From: Chinchilla lanigera
Lineage: Eukaryota > Chordata > Mammalia > Rodentia > Chinchillidae
Length of the DNA stretch: 64,000 nt
Reading direction: 5' to 3'
Assembly: GCF_000276665.1 (NCBI RefSeq)
Contig: NW_004955463.1
Span: 14,542,287-14,606,286, forward strand
The position numbers and the translations under genes were made by a program. This document shows, piece after piece, positions 1-12,300 of this stretch; within the stretch, counting starts at the first letter, position 1, and each line of letters starts with the position of its first letter. The notes beneath the pieces are model-generated. The model was given only the letters and a program-made list of their open reading frames with translations, was not told where the DNA came from and did not search any database.

Positions 1-203
1 CCACACCTGGCCTGTATGTTGTTTTAAATAATACTCCTCCATTTATGACTAGCCTCTTTATTAATAAACTAAAAAAAAAAAAACCAATCAATTTGATTAA
101 ATGGCATTTGGAAGAAACTGACACAATGCTTTAATTATATTTACATGAAAAACAGCACACAAATAGAGCATTTGAAAATGAGTGTTTAAAAAATCAATGT
201 GTA

Positions 204-310
204 GGGCTGGGGATATAGCTCAGTGGAACAGTGCCTGCCTGGCAAGCGCAAGGTCCTGAGTTTGATTCCTAGTACAAAAAATAAAAACAGAAACAAAAAC
301 AAATAAAAAG
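204..310 (+). mobile_element. ID-type SINE with target-site duplication
   Basis: A tRNA-derived body with A box (TAGCTCAGTGG) and B box (GAGTTTGATTCC) is followed by an A-rich tail. It is flanked by perfect 10-bp copies of TCAATGTGTA at 194-203 and 311-320, so the insertion is fairly young. Confidence 0.9.
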
Positions 311-980
311 TCAATGTGTAACTAGAAGTCTGTTTTAGATCCATTATAAGTTAGCAGAATTAAAGAGGAAGTAAAAATTAAGATGTGTTATGTACTTGTG
401 TACCAACTCTCCCTGATGGATGTAATCATTATGTACTGCAAACATGGGCTAATAATTAAAAAAGTTAACAGAATTAGAGAATTCACAATATCAACTGACT
501 TTGGATTTTATTTAGGACATGAATGGGTGACTATCAGGTATCTATAGTCCATCTACAGTGTAAATTTAAATTCCAGCAAAAAGTTTTGAAAAAACCCCCA
601 CCTCTTACCTTTAGCTTAACTGAATGCTAGCAGAGAATAACACAGCTATACATTTTTTTACTGGCACCTTACTGGTACTTTACTACTACTGGAGTGTTGC
701 TCAAAGGGAAGTGCCTGGAAAAATAAGGATGGTTACTCCCAATGCCTCCCGAGTACTGCCAATCCTTAGGACTTCACTGCCTTAACCCCCATATATGACT
801 AATGTGTCACTTTAAAATGGGTAAAAGTAATTGTCTATACAATGCTAATTAAGCTTTTATCAGTAGTTCTCAACAGAACAAAAGATCACTATTTAAAATA
901 TTTCTTTACATATGATTCAGTAAGAGTTGCCTTCTGGTTTTTCTTACTGTAAAGTTTTCCTCTGTGTCTGATTTAGTACA

Positions 981-1020
981 AAAATGTTTTCCTAGAATTC
1001 AAAATGTTTTCCTAGAATTC
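981..1020. repeat. Exact 20-bp tandem duplication
   Basis: AAAATGTTTTCCTAGAATTC occurs twice head to tail with no mismatch. Confidence 0.97.
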
Positions 1021-1666
1021 TCTTAATACTTGGTTGAATTTTGCATTAGCATAGTGCAGAGGTAATACATGAACTCTGTTGGTGTTTGGAGACTGACTAG
1101 CAGTGTACACCTAGATTTAAGGATATTAGTAATGCATCTGAATGGTTTCTTTCCATTTCAAGAGGCCATTGTTACCAAAGGTTTCCCTTGACTACTTCAA
1201 CCTCCTATAAAGATATCTCCTAGAGACTCTATCAACTTCCTAAGGACATGGTGCAACTTGCTGAAAATAAATAGTCAGCATGAAGAAGAGCTTTGCCCTC
1301 AATGTGTCTGTAAGAAAAAAAATGCTCAGTTTCAGAAAGTGCATAGCCTTTCTTTTGTTCTTCAGGAAAGGGCACACCTTGAAGGATAAGTGATATTTTA
1401 GCTTCAAATCTGTCACTTTCAAGGTCGAAGGACCCAAGGGCAGATTAGTCTTTGCACCTGGGTGGTTTTGGCACAGAAACTACTTCTTGAGGATACCAAA
1501 CACCTTGTTCAGCCAGTGATCTTGGCCGTGCTGGAAATTTCCAGTAGCAGCCATTTGAACAGATTCCTACAAAATGTAACTTCGTGGGCTTTTATGTGTT
1601 TCTGTAACAACATGTGGCCAGTACTATTTTTCTGGGGAAGTTTGCATAGCAAAACAAAAAGCTCAC

Positions 1667-1754
1667 CTTGAGGCAACCGTAACCAAGTTCCTGGGATGCA
1701 GTTGAATTTCCAACATGATCCACTGGGTCATCACAATGTATAAATTCATCAGGT
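1667..1754 (-). CDS. TM2D2: TM2D2 coding exon 2
   Basis: This 88-bp exon continues TM2D2. The acceptor TTTTCAG precedes 1754 and the donor GTGAGC follows 1667. The first base completes the split Leu codon of exon 1, then 29 codons read [20 protein letters not shown] and end in GYGCLK at phase 0. It contains an N-glycosylation sequon (NST) and two conserved cysteines of the lumenal domain. No exon for the rest of the protein (FGGQAY-like start, TM2 domain) could be found at 1-1666, so the window ends inside TM2D2 intron 2. About 105 residues, roughly half the protein, are present. Confidence 0.9.
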
Positions 1755-2505
1755 CTGAAAATCACCAGTCAGATCATGATCATCATTATCCTCTTTGCAA
1801 ACTGCTGTTCAGTTGTACCCAATCAAAACAGACAAGAGCCATTTCTTCATTAGGCTTCCTGGGGCTCATTTTCAATCTGTATACCCTTTTCCCAGTCTAG
1901 TGGTGGTGTCAATGACCCTGAAGCACAGCTAGTCACATTAACAGCCACCCAAATGACCCTTTTGTTGGGGAGTTGTTTCTAGTCCCGCTTCTACTTGGAT
2001 TGCACTTCTACCAGGGTTTCACCTCTTCCTAGGCAAACAACCATAAGGCTATGAGAGCAGCATTTAAGCCAAAGGATTCTCAATGCTCTGCTTTTCCCAA
2101 AGGCCTTTCTTTTTAATCAAAAACCCCTGTTAAAAATGGCTTGAGTCCGCAATGGCACAGCTACTGCTTTAGTAACAAGTTATTCATTCCATTTGTGTTT
2201 CACTCAGTACCCGTGAAGAAGGGAGCAGGAGAGAGAAGGCACAGCCATAGCCTGGCATGCTGCTTCTTCTGCAGAAGAAGCTGTCACACCACTTTGAGGA
2301 TCCCTCAAATGTGCCACCGACACACGAGGCTTCTCCCATACAAGGGAGTCGAGCGCGGAACCTGTCATGGTGACTACTTGCCCTAGATCGGGTCTCAAGG
2401 TGGCGAAGGTCCAGGCAGCCTCCGCCCCACGCCCGCTTCCGATCGCCCCCGCGTGATCCCTGGCCTGTTTTCCACCTCCACCCTCCTCGACAATGGGCGG
2501 CTTAC
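1755..2505 (-). other. TM2D2 intron 1
   Basis: This is a short GT-AG intron of 751 bp. Its right third (about 2350-2505) is CpG-rich and belongs to the promoter-proximal island. No further exon or clear repeat was recognised in it. Confidence 0.8.
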
Positions 2506-2732
2506 AGGTAAGAGCAGAGGATGACTGGAGACTGGGGGTCGCCGTATTCCCAGTTCGCAGCACTAGCCAGGCCCTCCGGGTGGGCGGCGCCCGCTGACGT
2601 GAGCTCGAGCTCGGCAGTAGCATTGTATGAGTGGCTCCGAGAGACACAATGCAGCAGAAGTAGATTCCCCAGCAGCAAGGCCGCCTGGCCGCACAGAAGC
2701 AAGTAACTCACCGGGCAACCACCCAGCACCAT
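2506..2732 (-). CDS. TM2D2: TM2D2 coding exon 1 (partial gene)
   Basis: This is the first coding exon of TM2 domain-containing protein 2, a small membrane protein of the TM2D family (the family of Drosophila almondex/amaretto, linked to Notch signalling and endolysosomal function). The frame gives 75 codons plus two bases. It starts [16 protein letters not shown] with a leucine-rich hydrophobic stretch at about residues 9-28 (signal peptide), followed by a polar lumenal segment ending in SPVILCSY. The donor GTAAG follows at 2505-2501. The start ATG has A at -3 and G at +4 (AAGATGG). Recognition rests on near identity with the mammalian N-terminus as I remember it. The TM2 domain itself is encoded further left, outside the window. 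The gene is divergent from ADAM9, as in human 8p11. Confidence 0.93.
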
Positions 2733-3302
2733 CTTCTTAGGCCCTGCGGCAGAGACCCAACCTCAACCACAAAGCCGGGTAGATACAAAGGAGCTAAGCC
2801 TGCGCTGTCAGGCCCCTGCGGGTAGCCGCCCTCCTAGCTACCGAACAGCCAGTGGGCGCGCAACTGGACGCCCCGCCCACCCCTGCAGCCAATCAGAAGA
2901 GGAAGGGCAGGAGCGTACGCTCGTATTTCCTTTTCAGTTCCTTTCCGGGGTCTCACGCTCCTCCTCTTTACGCTACGAGCGCTTTGTCCAACCCGTGTCC
3001 TCTACCCCAAAAGTGGGCGGGTTTGGAATGGAGGGGCGGGGCAGATAGTAATTGGGCGGAGTCGGCCGCTGCGTGTTCACGAGGCCAGTTCTATTCTCCC
3101 GCCGGGACTGGATTTTATCTACGTCAGCGGAGCGAGCGCGCTGCCGGGAACGAGCCCGGAGCGCGGGATGGGTTGCGTCAGTGCCGCGCGCATGCCCGCC
3201 TCCGGGCGCGCGCATCCTGTCCCGCACGGGGCCCGGCAGGGTTCTGAGATGATGGACAAGGCGGAGACTGCGCGCTGAGGGGAACCTGCTGCGTCTGTCG
3301 GG
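2733..3302. promoter_or_regulatory. Bidirectional TM2D2/ADAM9 CpG-island promoter
   Basis: This region lies between two divergent start codons 570 bp apart. It is GC- and CpG-rich with no TATA box. Visible elements: a CCAAT box at 2889-2893, an ETS-like TTTCCGG near 2943, GC boxes at about 3013-3021 and 3032-3042, an inverted CCAAT next to a GC box at 3051-3060 (ATTGGGCGGA), CRE-like ACGTCA at 3121-3126, TTGCGTCA at about 3173-3180, and an NRF1-like GCGCATGC near 3188. The architecture is typical of housekeeping bidirectional promoters. The CpG enrichment extends into both first exons and up to the gap at 3538. Factor binding is inferred from motifs only. Confidence 0.8.
3168..3278 (+). other. 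Upstream ORF in the putative ADAM9 5' leader
   Basis: ATG at 3168 opens a 36-codon frame that ends at TGA 3276-3278, 24 bases before the ADAM9 ATG. In-frame internal ATGs occur at 3192, 3249 and 3252. The first ATG has G at -3 and G at +4 (GGGATGG), a favourable context. Whether it is transcribed depends on the ADAM9 start site, which the sequence does not reveal. If included, it could reduce ADAM9 translation. Confidence 0.45.
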
Positions 3303-3399
3303 ATGGGGTCGGGCGCGGGCTCGCCCTCTGGGACCCTCCGTGTCCAGTGGTTGCTGTTGTTCGGTCTGGCGGGCCCGGTGCTCAGTGGGGAGCGGCCAG
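3303..3399 (+). CDS. ADAM9: ADAM9 exon 1: signal peptide
   Basis: 32 codons plus one base. The product starts [16 protein letters not shown], followed by the hydrophobic core [11 protein letters not shown] and a likely signal-peptidase site around SG/ER. The donor is CCAG|GTGGGT. The start has G at -3 and +4. The exon sits in the CpG island, and the following intron begins with an assembly gap. Confidence 0.95.
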
Positions 3400-6300
3400 G
3401 TGGGTGTCTGGCTCCGCAGTCCGCCGGGACCGCTGCTTCCCGCGCGGAGACGTCCGGCGTGAACCCGCGGACCCCGGGGCGGGCCCGGGGCCGGAGTGGA
3501 GCTCGGCTCGGGAGACCCGGGCTGCGGACGGTGCCCGNNNNNNNNNNNNNNNNNNNNNNNNNNNNNNNNNNNNNNNNNNNNNNNNNNNNNNNNNNNNNNN
3601 NNNNNNNNNNNNNNNNNNNNNNNNNNNNNNNNNNNNNNNNNNNNNNNNNNNNNNNNNNNNNNNNNNNNNNNNNNNNNNNNNNNNNNNNNNNNNNNNNNNN
3701 NNNNNNNNNNNNNNNNNNNNNNNNNNNNNNNNNNNNNNNNNNNNNNNNGTGACCGAGCGCTCGCGCCTCGCTGTCGCTCGCGGACTTGGTGGCACTTGCT
3801 TGGCAGGAGACCGGGACATGGAGTTTTTGCTTGAGGTTGTGATAATTTGGGGTTTTGACGTTCATTTTATTAGCGGAACCACCAGTGGGTCCACAGAACT
3901 AAACATAGAGATGGAATAAAGCAAAGGGAGCTCATTTCTCTTGGGCCATTTTTGTTGTAGTGAGAACTACTTTTCGGAAACGGAGTGCTGTATTTGTATA
4001 GCCAGGCTTTTATCTGTGTTCAGACTGGGTTCGTATTGCCTTAAGCCTACAAATAAGCCTTGCTCTGTTTAACTCACGGGATTATCGTTAGGAATGAAAT
4101 CATTTATGTGAAATCGTTTTTTGAGTTGTGAAACTTCCCGCGATGAATATGTGAGCTAATTATGGTGGAGATGCCCAACATAGTGGAAACAAATCATTAG
4201 CACTCTGGTTTCTTTGTGGAGCTAACTTATTTATTTTGGCTTTTGTATTAAATTATTGTTTGCATGGCTATATTTTCTCAAGCAGCAATGGAGTATGTTG
4301 GAGAATGAGTTTTCACTGAATCATTGCTTTGAGAATTGTCCGAAGGTGATGATGGAAAAGTTCAGTATAGGAATGTTGGCTTTTCGAAAACACATGACGT
4401 TCTTTCTTATCTTTGGCCTTTTCTTTTAAAACTAAGTCAGTTTGCTCCAGTGTCAAAATCTTCAAGCTCCACTCGGGAGGCAGAGGCAGACGCAGAGGCA
4501 GAGGCAGGAGTCTCTCTGGGAGTTCGAGACCAGCCTGGACTACAAAATGAGTTCAAGGCCAGCCTGCACTGCATAGTGAGAGACCTGTCTCAAAAAGACC
4601 AAAAAAAAAAAAAAAAAAAAAAAAAACCCAAAAAACTTCAAGCTCAAAGTACTGAAAGATTTTTGAAGAGGCCGTTGCTAAATCTTTCCTGGACTACTTT
4701 TCCTGTGGTGTTCTAGGTAGAGCATCTAACAGCATTTAAATAAAGTAGATGACACATGTGGACTGTTAGTAATCCATGCTACTATGTATTTGTAAATATA
4801 AAGTATATTTTTTAGTTCCTGTCTATGTTTATCATTACATGACTGTATAAATGAATGGAATATCCTTATGTTTTTTAATTGTGGCTTCAATGGGATATGT
4901 ATGACTAGCCCCTCACTTAAGCAAAAGGCAAATTTAGCCAACATTTATCTGTTGCCTATAAACACTTGAACTGAACTAAGTGGGTGAATTTTTCAAGTGA
5001 AAGGGTAGCAATTCCTTCTAAGTAGAAGGAAAAGTTTTTGCAGGAGTATGGGAGGAGTGAAAAGAAAAGACTTGTTAGGAAATTATGAGCGTGTCTCATA
5101 ATTTGACTCTAGGTGTTCACTGTTTGAGAGAGGGATGGAGGGTAAAAGCTGGAAGAGTAGTACCAGTTGGGGGACCTTCTATGCTGAGCATAGGGGTTCA
5201 GACTTTACCTTGTAGGAAGCTCTTTAGGCAGAAGACTTCAGAGGGAGTGTGACAGTCAGGTTTCTGGTTAAAAAAGCAACAGCACAGTGGAGGAGAGTAC
5301 CTAGGAGAGAGGGATTGGTCGGACCAGTGAAGAGGCTTTGGCAGTGAGTGCAGTGAGTCAACTCTTGTTCTCCCCAAATCAGCTGATTAAGCTTTTGTAA
5401 TACAGGATGTTTAAAATATGCACTGAAACATGTTCTGGGGAATTTGAGGACTCAGTAAGTCCCACCCACATTAGTTTTGTCAGGAATGAAGTAGATTTTG
5501 GTCGGATTTTTACTGCCCTTTGCAATGTGTCAATGAGGAAATGGAGTATAATTTCTGAACAGTTGACTTACAGTAATTAAAAAAAACTGGGCTTGACAAA
5601 AGTAACTTTGTACCATTGTAAAGTATTTAAGAGAAATCAAGTGTAAAATCTTGATTTTTTTTTTTTTCTTTTGAGGAAGTAAATACAATGCAGACTTAGA
5701 CATTTTTATACCCTGACATTCCAAAGAAAATGACTGAAAGCTTACTCATGGTGAGTCACTATAAAATGAAGTATGTAGTACTAATGTAGGTCAAAATTTA
5801 TCTGATATTTAGGTGTCAGCCTGCAAATTATTTTAGTTTGGTATGTTTGTGCTGTGTAAGAAGGTAGCCTTTGAAATTTAAAAACAATTTGGGTGTCAAA
5901 CTTTTAAGTAGAAAACCATTATAATTAATATTCTATTTGCTGGGTTTCAAAGAGCATTTTAAATTTTAACTTAACCAAATTTGACTTTATATTTGCTCTT
6001 CATTAGAAATTCTTGTTTACTGTAGAATCCCCCCCACTCCCATGCAAGCGCTATGTGACTGGAAGCTTTTTATTCTGATATCCTCAAATTCAAATGTCTG
6101 ACATAGATAGTCTCGTGGTATTCACATAGTCATGGCATAGCTCTATATGTAGGCATGTTACTTAGGGAATGTGTGTCTAAAGATTGGCAAAACAAGGTTT
6201 ATTAGCTCTAAATTTACCTGTTCTGTCTCATTACCCTTCAAAACTGAGGACACTGGGATAAGAGATTTGCAGGGACATTTAGCTACCCCTACAATCTCTA

Positions 6301-9300
6301 TTGCCCTAAACCTAAGGTCACCTTGGATTCTAGCGGAGGCTCGAATGACTGAGAATAGCCCTCAACTCACCAGGACTCTTCTCATGGGAAACTGCTTTTC
6401 AGCTCATGAGGGCTCAACCAGGGCTAGGAAACCAGGACTAAGATTATAACTGACCACGCCCTGGACCATCTTAGCTAGTCCATAAATAATTGGCTTCCTG
6501 CTTTTGTGGGTGGGACAGTCTGAACCCCACTTCAGAGTGTGCCCAAGCTGGAATCCTTTCCTTATCTTCTCTTAACTTCCAGTTAAAGCTTTTTTCCCTG
6601 TAAATTTGTGCTTTAGTTTTAATTTCCATTATCACCAAAGCAAGGACCTGCTCTAGCTGGTGACAGTACTTTTTTCTCTTCGATACCTGGCAGTATATGG
6701 GTATGTCTCAGAGCCTGGGAATGAAGCCAGCTTTGAGTGAGTTCTGTGAAACCGCCACATAAATGAATCTAGCCCTTCTGGTATCATGACCCTCATTCCC
6801 TACCACCTCTGCGTGGGTCCAACATGGACCCAGCTGAAATTGAATTGCACAATGTTGTTTGTATATTGAGAGATTATATTTCATTTTGTGGTAGAAAATA
6901 TAATCTGTTTTAATCAGGTCATTTTTCTAAAGGGATCATATATGGAATACCACTTGAATCACATCTTTTAAGGATGAGAAAGGGAGCCTGAGAAAATAAT
7001 TTAATTTGACCAATTTTTACCTATGTAATTGCGTTTGAATTTGGCAAAACAAGGTTTTGCCAAAAAAAAAGTTCTCACTGACAATCATATTATATTGTAG
7101 GATGAACCCTATTTGCAAACATGATGAATGCCTTTTTCCCTTTGACTCTCTTTCTCTTTCTTTTTTTTTTTTTTTTTGTCTTTATGAGAGGGTTTTGCTA
7201 TGCAGTTCAGGCTAGCCTTGAATTCACTTTGTAGCTTCAAACTTGCAGCCGTCCTCCTGCCTCAGCCTCCAGAGTACTAGGATTACAGGTGTGTGCCACC
7301 ATACCTGGCTTGACTCATTTTTCTTTAGTTAGAGTTTTCATGATTTAACTCACTTCAGCATGATTTTTTACTCCTCTCTTTTAGTAGCTTTTTAGAACCC
7401 TTAGGCGAGTAGACTCTGGCAGAACTAGGTCTGATTAGTCTCACTGACACATCAGAATCTTGTGGATCATTCCCTGAGCCTAAGTTCCCATCCCACTTCA
7501 GAGAGGAGTATATGGTATGACAGATGTGGAGGCCCTGTGGGTTTGTGGAAAAGTTAATATAAAAAATGTTAATCATGAAAAGTAAAGCTCACTTTGGGTT
7601 GAACATAATAACTACAACCAAGAGAACTATGTATGCATAGTAAAGATCAGAAGAGGTTGATTATTGAACATATATTTTACTGAATGCCTCCTGTACTTGT
7701 GTAGGAAGTACATGCTGGCTTCAGAAATTTAAATTCCTTGCAGGAGGAACTTAAGTTCTTAAGAGCATTACATCTTATAAATGGTTAGGGTTTTTCCCAA
7801 AGGGGCGTTTCAAAACAAACAATAAAAGCATTTTCTTTTTATTTTATTTTATTTATTTTATTTTTTTTTATTTTTAATTTTTTTTGGGTTTTTCTCCGGT
7901 ACCAGGAACCAAACTCACGACCTTGCGCTTGCCAGGCAGGCGCTTTTGCCGCTGAGCTAAATCCCCAGCCCCAGCATTTTCTTTTTTTTTTTTTTTTTTT
8001 TTTTGGTTTTTCTCCGGTACCGGGAACCGAACTCACGACCTTGCGCTTGCCAGGCAGGCGTTTTGCTGGTGAGCTAAATCCCCAGCCCCTTCATTTTCTT
8101 TTTAAATGTAAAGATTTGTATATAAATGTAAAGAGTAAGTATATAAAAAGTGTTACATGCAGACATTTTAAACTTACAGGACATATCAGCAGAAATTATA
8201 ATTAAAAGTATGCTTAAAAGATATTATTGATATGTTTATTTGAGGTTGACCCTGTGAATAGAATGAATAGAATAGGATGGAAATATGTGGTCGCACAATA
8301 ACAATGCTTTATGGATCTAATTACAACAGTTTCTCTTCAAGAAATATTTTAGACAACAGAATTATCTCATTCAGCCTGAATGTGGAGCCCAGGCTTATTT
8401 TCTACAAAGTACATAAAAATGGCTATTTGTACAGATAATAAGCAGGAAGGAAAGGAGAAGGGCCCATGGTTTGGTATTCACATTTGTTTGCTTTGCCATT
8501 AGGTAGAATTTTTTTAACTTCTTTTCTTCTACTACAGCTGTTATTCTTAAACATGTTTAGACTTTCTCCAAAGCACAGTAAATAAAAAGACCTAAGGTGT
8601 TAGAGGAAGAAAGAAGTGCAACTAACACCCTCTCTTTTCATTTACTAAGTTTAGGGCCCTTGAGTTTCATGTTTCAGATCTTATTTTTATCTTCAGGGCA
8701 TGTTTTCTAGTGATCTGATTTTTTTTTTTCTTGTACTGGGGATTGAAATTAGGGCCTTGTACATACATGTTAGGCAAGTGCTCTACCACTGACCTACAGC
8801 CCCAGCCATGGTCTAATTTTTAACAGTGTGCTTATTTGAATTTCTTTTCTTTTCTTTTTCTTTTTTTCTTTTTTCTTTTTTTTTGGAGATAGCATTTCAT
8901 TCTGTAGTTAGGCCTGCCCTTGAACTCACTGTGTAGCCCAGGGTGGCCTTGAACTTGCGTGGGTCCTCCTGCCTCAGCCTCCCAAGTGCTGGGATTACAG
9001 GCATGTGCCACCACACCCAGGTCTATTCTGTTAAATTCAAATATAGCAGTTTATCCCTACACAGTTCATTGTATGAAGACTTTTTACTTTAATTGTGAAC
9101 CATCTTTTTTCCAGTGGTTTTTAGCTAGTAGCAGTTTTGCCCCTACAAGGCATTTGGGAGATAATTTTATTTGTCACAGCTGAGGGATGCTAACTGGTAC
9201 CTGGTGAGTGGAGACCAGGGATGCTACTAAACGTCCTACAGTGCACAGGGTAATCCCTGCCACAAAGAATTTTCCAGTCCAGAATGTCAGTAGTGCTGAG

Positions 9301-12300
9301 GTCAAGGTTTTGTACAAACAATGTTAATGTACTTCCTTTATAGTAACATGGGAAAAATGTTATCTTGGTTCCCATGAGAAGGTATAATTTTTTTAAAAAA
9401 AGGAAATTTAGAAAGAAGATACGCAGAATATGAACAGAAGAAACAAACAGAACTAGAGATAAGAAACACATTTTGAAAAAATACGTAGGAAGGAGGATTA
9501 TCACAATTAGTGTGTATTATTTTTTGGATGGTATTTCCCAAATTTGTACCTTTGTTATGATGTGGAGCCCAGAACTCTGTGGCATGGCATTAATTCAGAA
9601 AGTGGATCCTTGGATTTTCAAAAGGTGTCAGTATCAGAGTAAGAGCTCTTACATATAGAAGTTATTTTAGGGTGCTATGTTTTGAAAGCCTTTTTAAAAC
9701 CAATGATTACTTGTGGCATTTTGGTTTTCAAAATGAGACCTGCATTTTAAAATGGGAAAGGAAGAAAAGAAAGTTGTATTTTAGATTCCTATACCCTATA
9801 TCTGGCTTTTAGTCTTTGCTGGCAGTCAGAAGACAGAAGACTTGGTTTCTAGTCTGGCTTAAAAGTAAGTGTATGACCTTATGGAGTCACTTAAACTGTT
9901 TCAGGACAAGAGCTCTTTGAATATCTTTCTGCCCATGAGAACTGCCTGGCATTTCTAAGGTATTTCTTTTGCCCTGCGATGTTTCCTTCTGAGTTGTAAT
10001 GAAAACATTTCAATTTAGTTGCCAATGGTTTAGCCTTTAGTGTAACAGGTATTTGTGTCTGTCAGCATACATGTGTTCTTGCTTGTATTGATTTGTTTTT
10101 TATTTTGCAGTAATTGTAAGGTCATATAAGAAATTGCATAGAAATGGGCAGGATGGTTTACTTTTTAATGACACAGGGCTTCTAATCTGTTACCTCAAAG
10201 CATTTTGTCTTTTCTTGCCAGTGCTTCTAGAGTGACTATCCTAGTAGTTGAATGGGTTACTGTGATCAGAAGGGAAATTTTTTTTTTTTAAATTTTAAAA
10301 ATAAAAGAAGGAAAACATTAACAAACAGACAACCATTTACAAAATAGCAAAAGACCAACATAGACAATACAGAGTTACAAACAAAGTGGTAGGAAATTAA
10401 CAATGCTTGTTGTAGTACATATTGATATCTTCAAAGCGGTTTCTCATGAAAACAAATGGAGACATGCAATATTGATCAATCAAGGAATCATTAACTGTTT
10501 CTTTCAGCAAAGAAATAGAAGACAGTAGTTCAACTATGTTAACTATCCTGTATATACATACATACAAAATTTCTCCTTCTTTCAGAAGGGAAATTCTTAA
10601 GGATAATATTTAAACTTGTGTTTTTTGGAACTCAAGAAAACTGAAAACCTCTGTTAATGTAGGGTTATGATATTTCTGCCTAGTGGTTTATTCATCTATC
10701 ATGGATTTCTTTTGACATGGTTCATGGTTCTTAATTATTAATCCCAACTATATTTGATCATGGTGTGTCATAAATATGGCTTAAATCAGCCTGTGGGTGC
10801 TTTGTGATTTATGGAGTCCATTTTTAATGTTTTAATTTAATGATATAAAGCAATATCTAGATAATATAATATGCCACAAGGGGTTGATGGGTAAAGAATT
10901 TGAAAACTTACCATGTTTTATAGTTTATATCTGGATGTCCCTCCAAAGCTTCTTGGAAAGTGATTGAATCATGGGGTGTGATGTTTATCAGTGAATTAGT
11001 CTACTGATTAATTTATAGCTCAGTGTGATTTGGAAGGTGAAGTCTGGTTGGAGGAGGTGGGTCACTGGGGTCCTGAAGAGTCTATCTCCCTCCCTCCTCC
11101 CTTGATTCCTTTCTGCTTTTTGCTGCTGTGCAGTGAACTGTTTCTCCTCTGCCATGCCTCTCTGACATGGTCCTCTGCCTTGGAGCCAACCTACTATAGA
11201 CTGAAAGCTCTACACACTAGGAACCAAAATAAATCTCTCATTCTTAGAGTTGTGGGTGTATTGTGTCTCAATGACAAGAAAGTAACTAAAGACAACATGA
11301 CATGTATTTGATATAATTTGTATTTTCTTATCTGTGTTTTTAAATCCAAAACGAGACAGGGCTGTAAACATTTTCATGTATAGTATTATCTTGGGAAAAG
11401 TTAGATGTATATATTTCATTGTAATCTGTATTTGAGAAGCCGAAGAGCATTAAGCATTTAATGAGGAAATGAACATACAGATTGATCAGAGGAGGAGAGG
11501 TGGGGCACCAGGGAAGAGCTATCACAGTAGTCTGGATAGGAGACTGCTAAGGGTGACAGAGCATGGGGTGTAACTCAGTGGTAGATCTTTTGCTTGACAG
11601 CTATGAATCTCTGGGTTTGATCCCCAGCACTGAAAAAAAAAGGTAATATAAAGGATTTTTTTTTTTTGGGAGAGGTATTAGAAATGTTTACAAGCTAGGC
11701 AGAATAAAACAAGTACACACAGAAAATAGAATGTGAGGCCTTGAGAGAAGGGCTTGACCTTTTGGGAGTGATTCTAGATAATCAGTACTTAAACATTTTA
11801 TACTGTTTTCATTGAAGAAACACTCTTTTGTTGCCCTTATAATTTCAAAAGTAATACAGTGATGCAAATTGTAATACAGTGATACAAATTCAAACACTTC
11901 AGAAATACAGAAGTGTAGGAAAATATATTACTTTTCTCATAATTCTCTGGTTCCACTTCATAGTAGTAAGTGCTTTAAACAGTTTGGTCCATCTAGGTGT
12001 GGTGGTGCATGCCTATAATCCTAGTACTTGGGAGGCTGAGGCAGGAAAATCCCTGTGGATTTGAAGCTGGCTTGGGCTACATAATGAGTTCAAGGCTAGC
12101 CTGAACTGCATAGGGAAACCCTGTCTCAACAACAACAAAACAAAAACAACAGTTTGACCTATTTACTTATTCTGTTTACATTTAATATTATATTTATTAT
12201 CTGATGTAGTGGTAGTATTTCATAATTACTGTCACAGAGATTATATAAAGTGAGAAGTCTTTGTTTTGGAATTTTATTTTTTTCTCTTTAAAGTCTTCAT

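Larger units (their letters stand above)
1..1666 (-). other. TM2D2 intron 2 (partial)
   Basis: Apart from one young ID SINE near the left edge and a 20-bp tandem duplication at 981-1020, this stretch shows nothing I can name. A minus-strand reading frame at about 1240-1660 looks protein-like in places but matches no family I recognise and contains stops. It is left unannotated. Confidence 0.6.

Noticed and set aside
206..280. Functional tRNA gene
   Set aside because: The A and B boxes belong to ID SINEs with poly(A) tails and target duplications, not to tRNA genes; the same text recurs many times.
1240..1660. Minus-strand protein-like text that could be a missing TM2D2 exon or a retropseudogene
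   Set aside because: It does not match the expected TM2D2 continuation, has no clean acceptor and donor in phase, contains stops, and I recognise no family.
2204..2647. 147-codon minus-strand frame overlapping TM2D2 exon 1
   Set aside because: It is in a different frame from the recognisable TM2D2 exon and extends into the intron; it is open only because of GC-rich composition.
3119..3919. Several long frames spanning 3303-3919 on both strands
   Set aside because: They run through 211 N; apart from the ADAM9 exon 1 frame up to 3399 they have no support.
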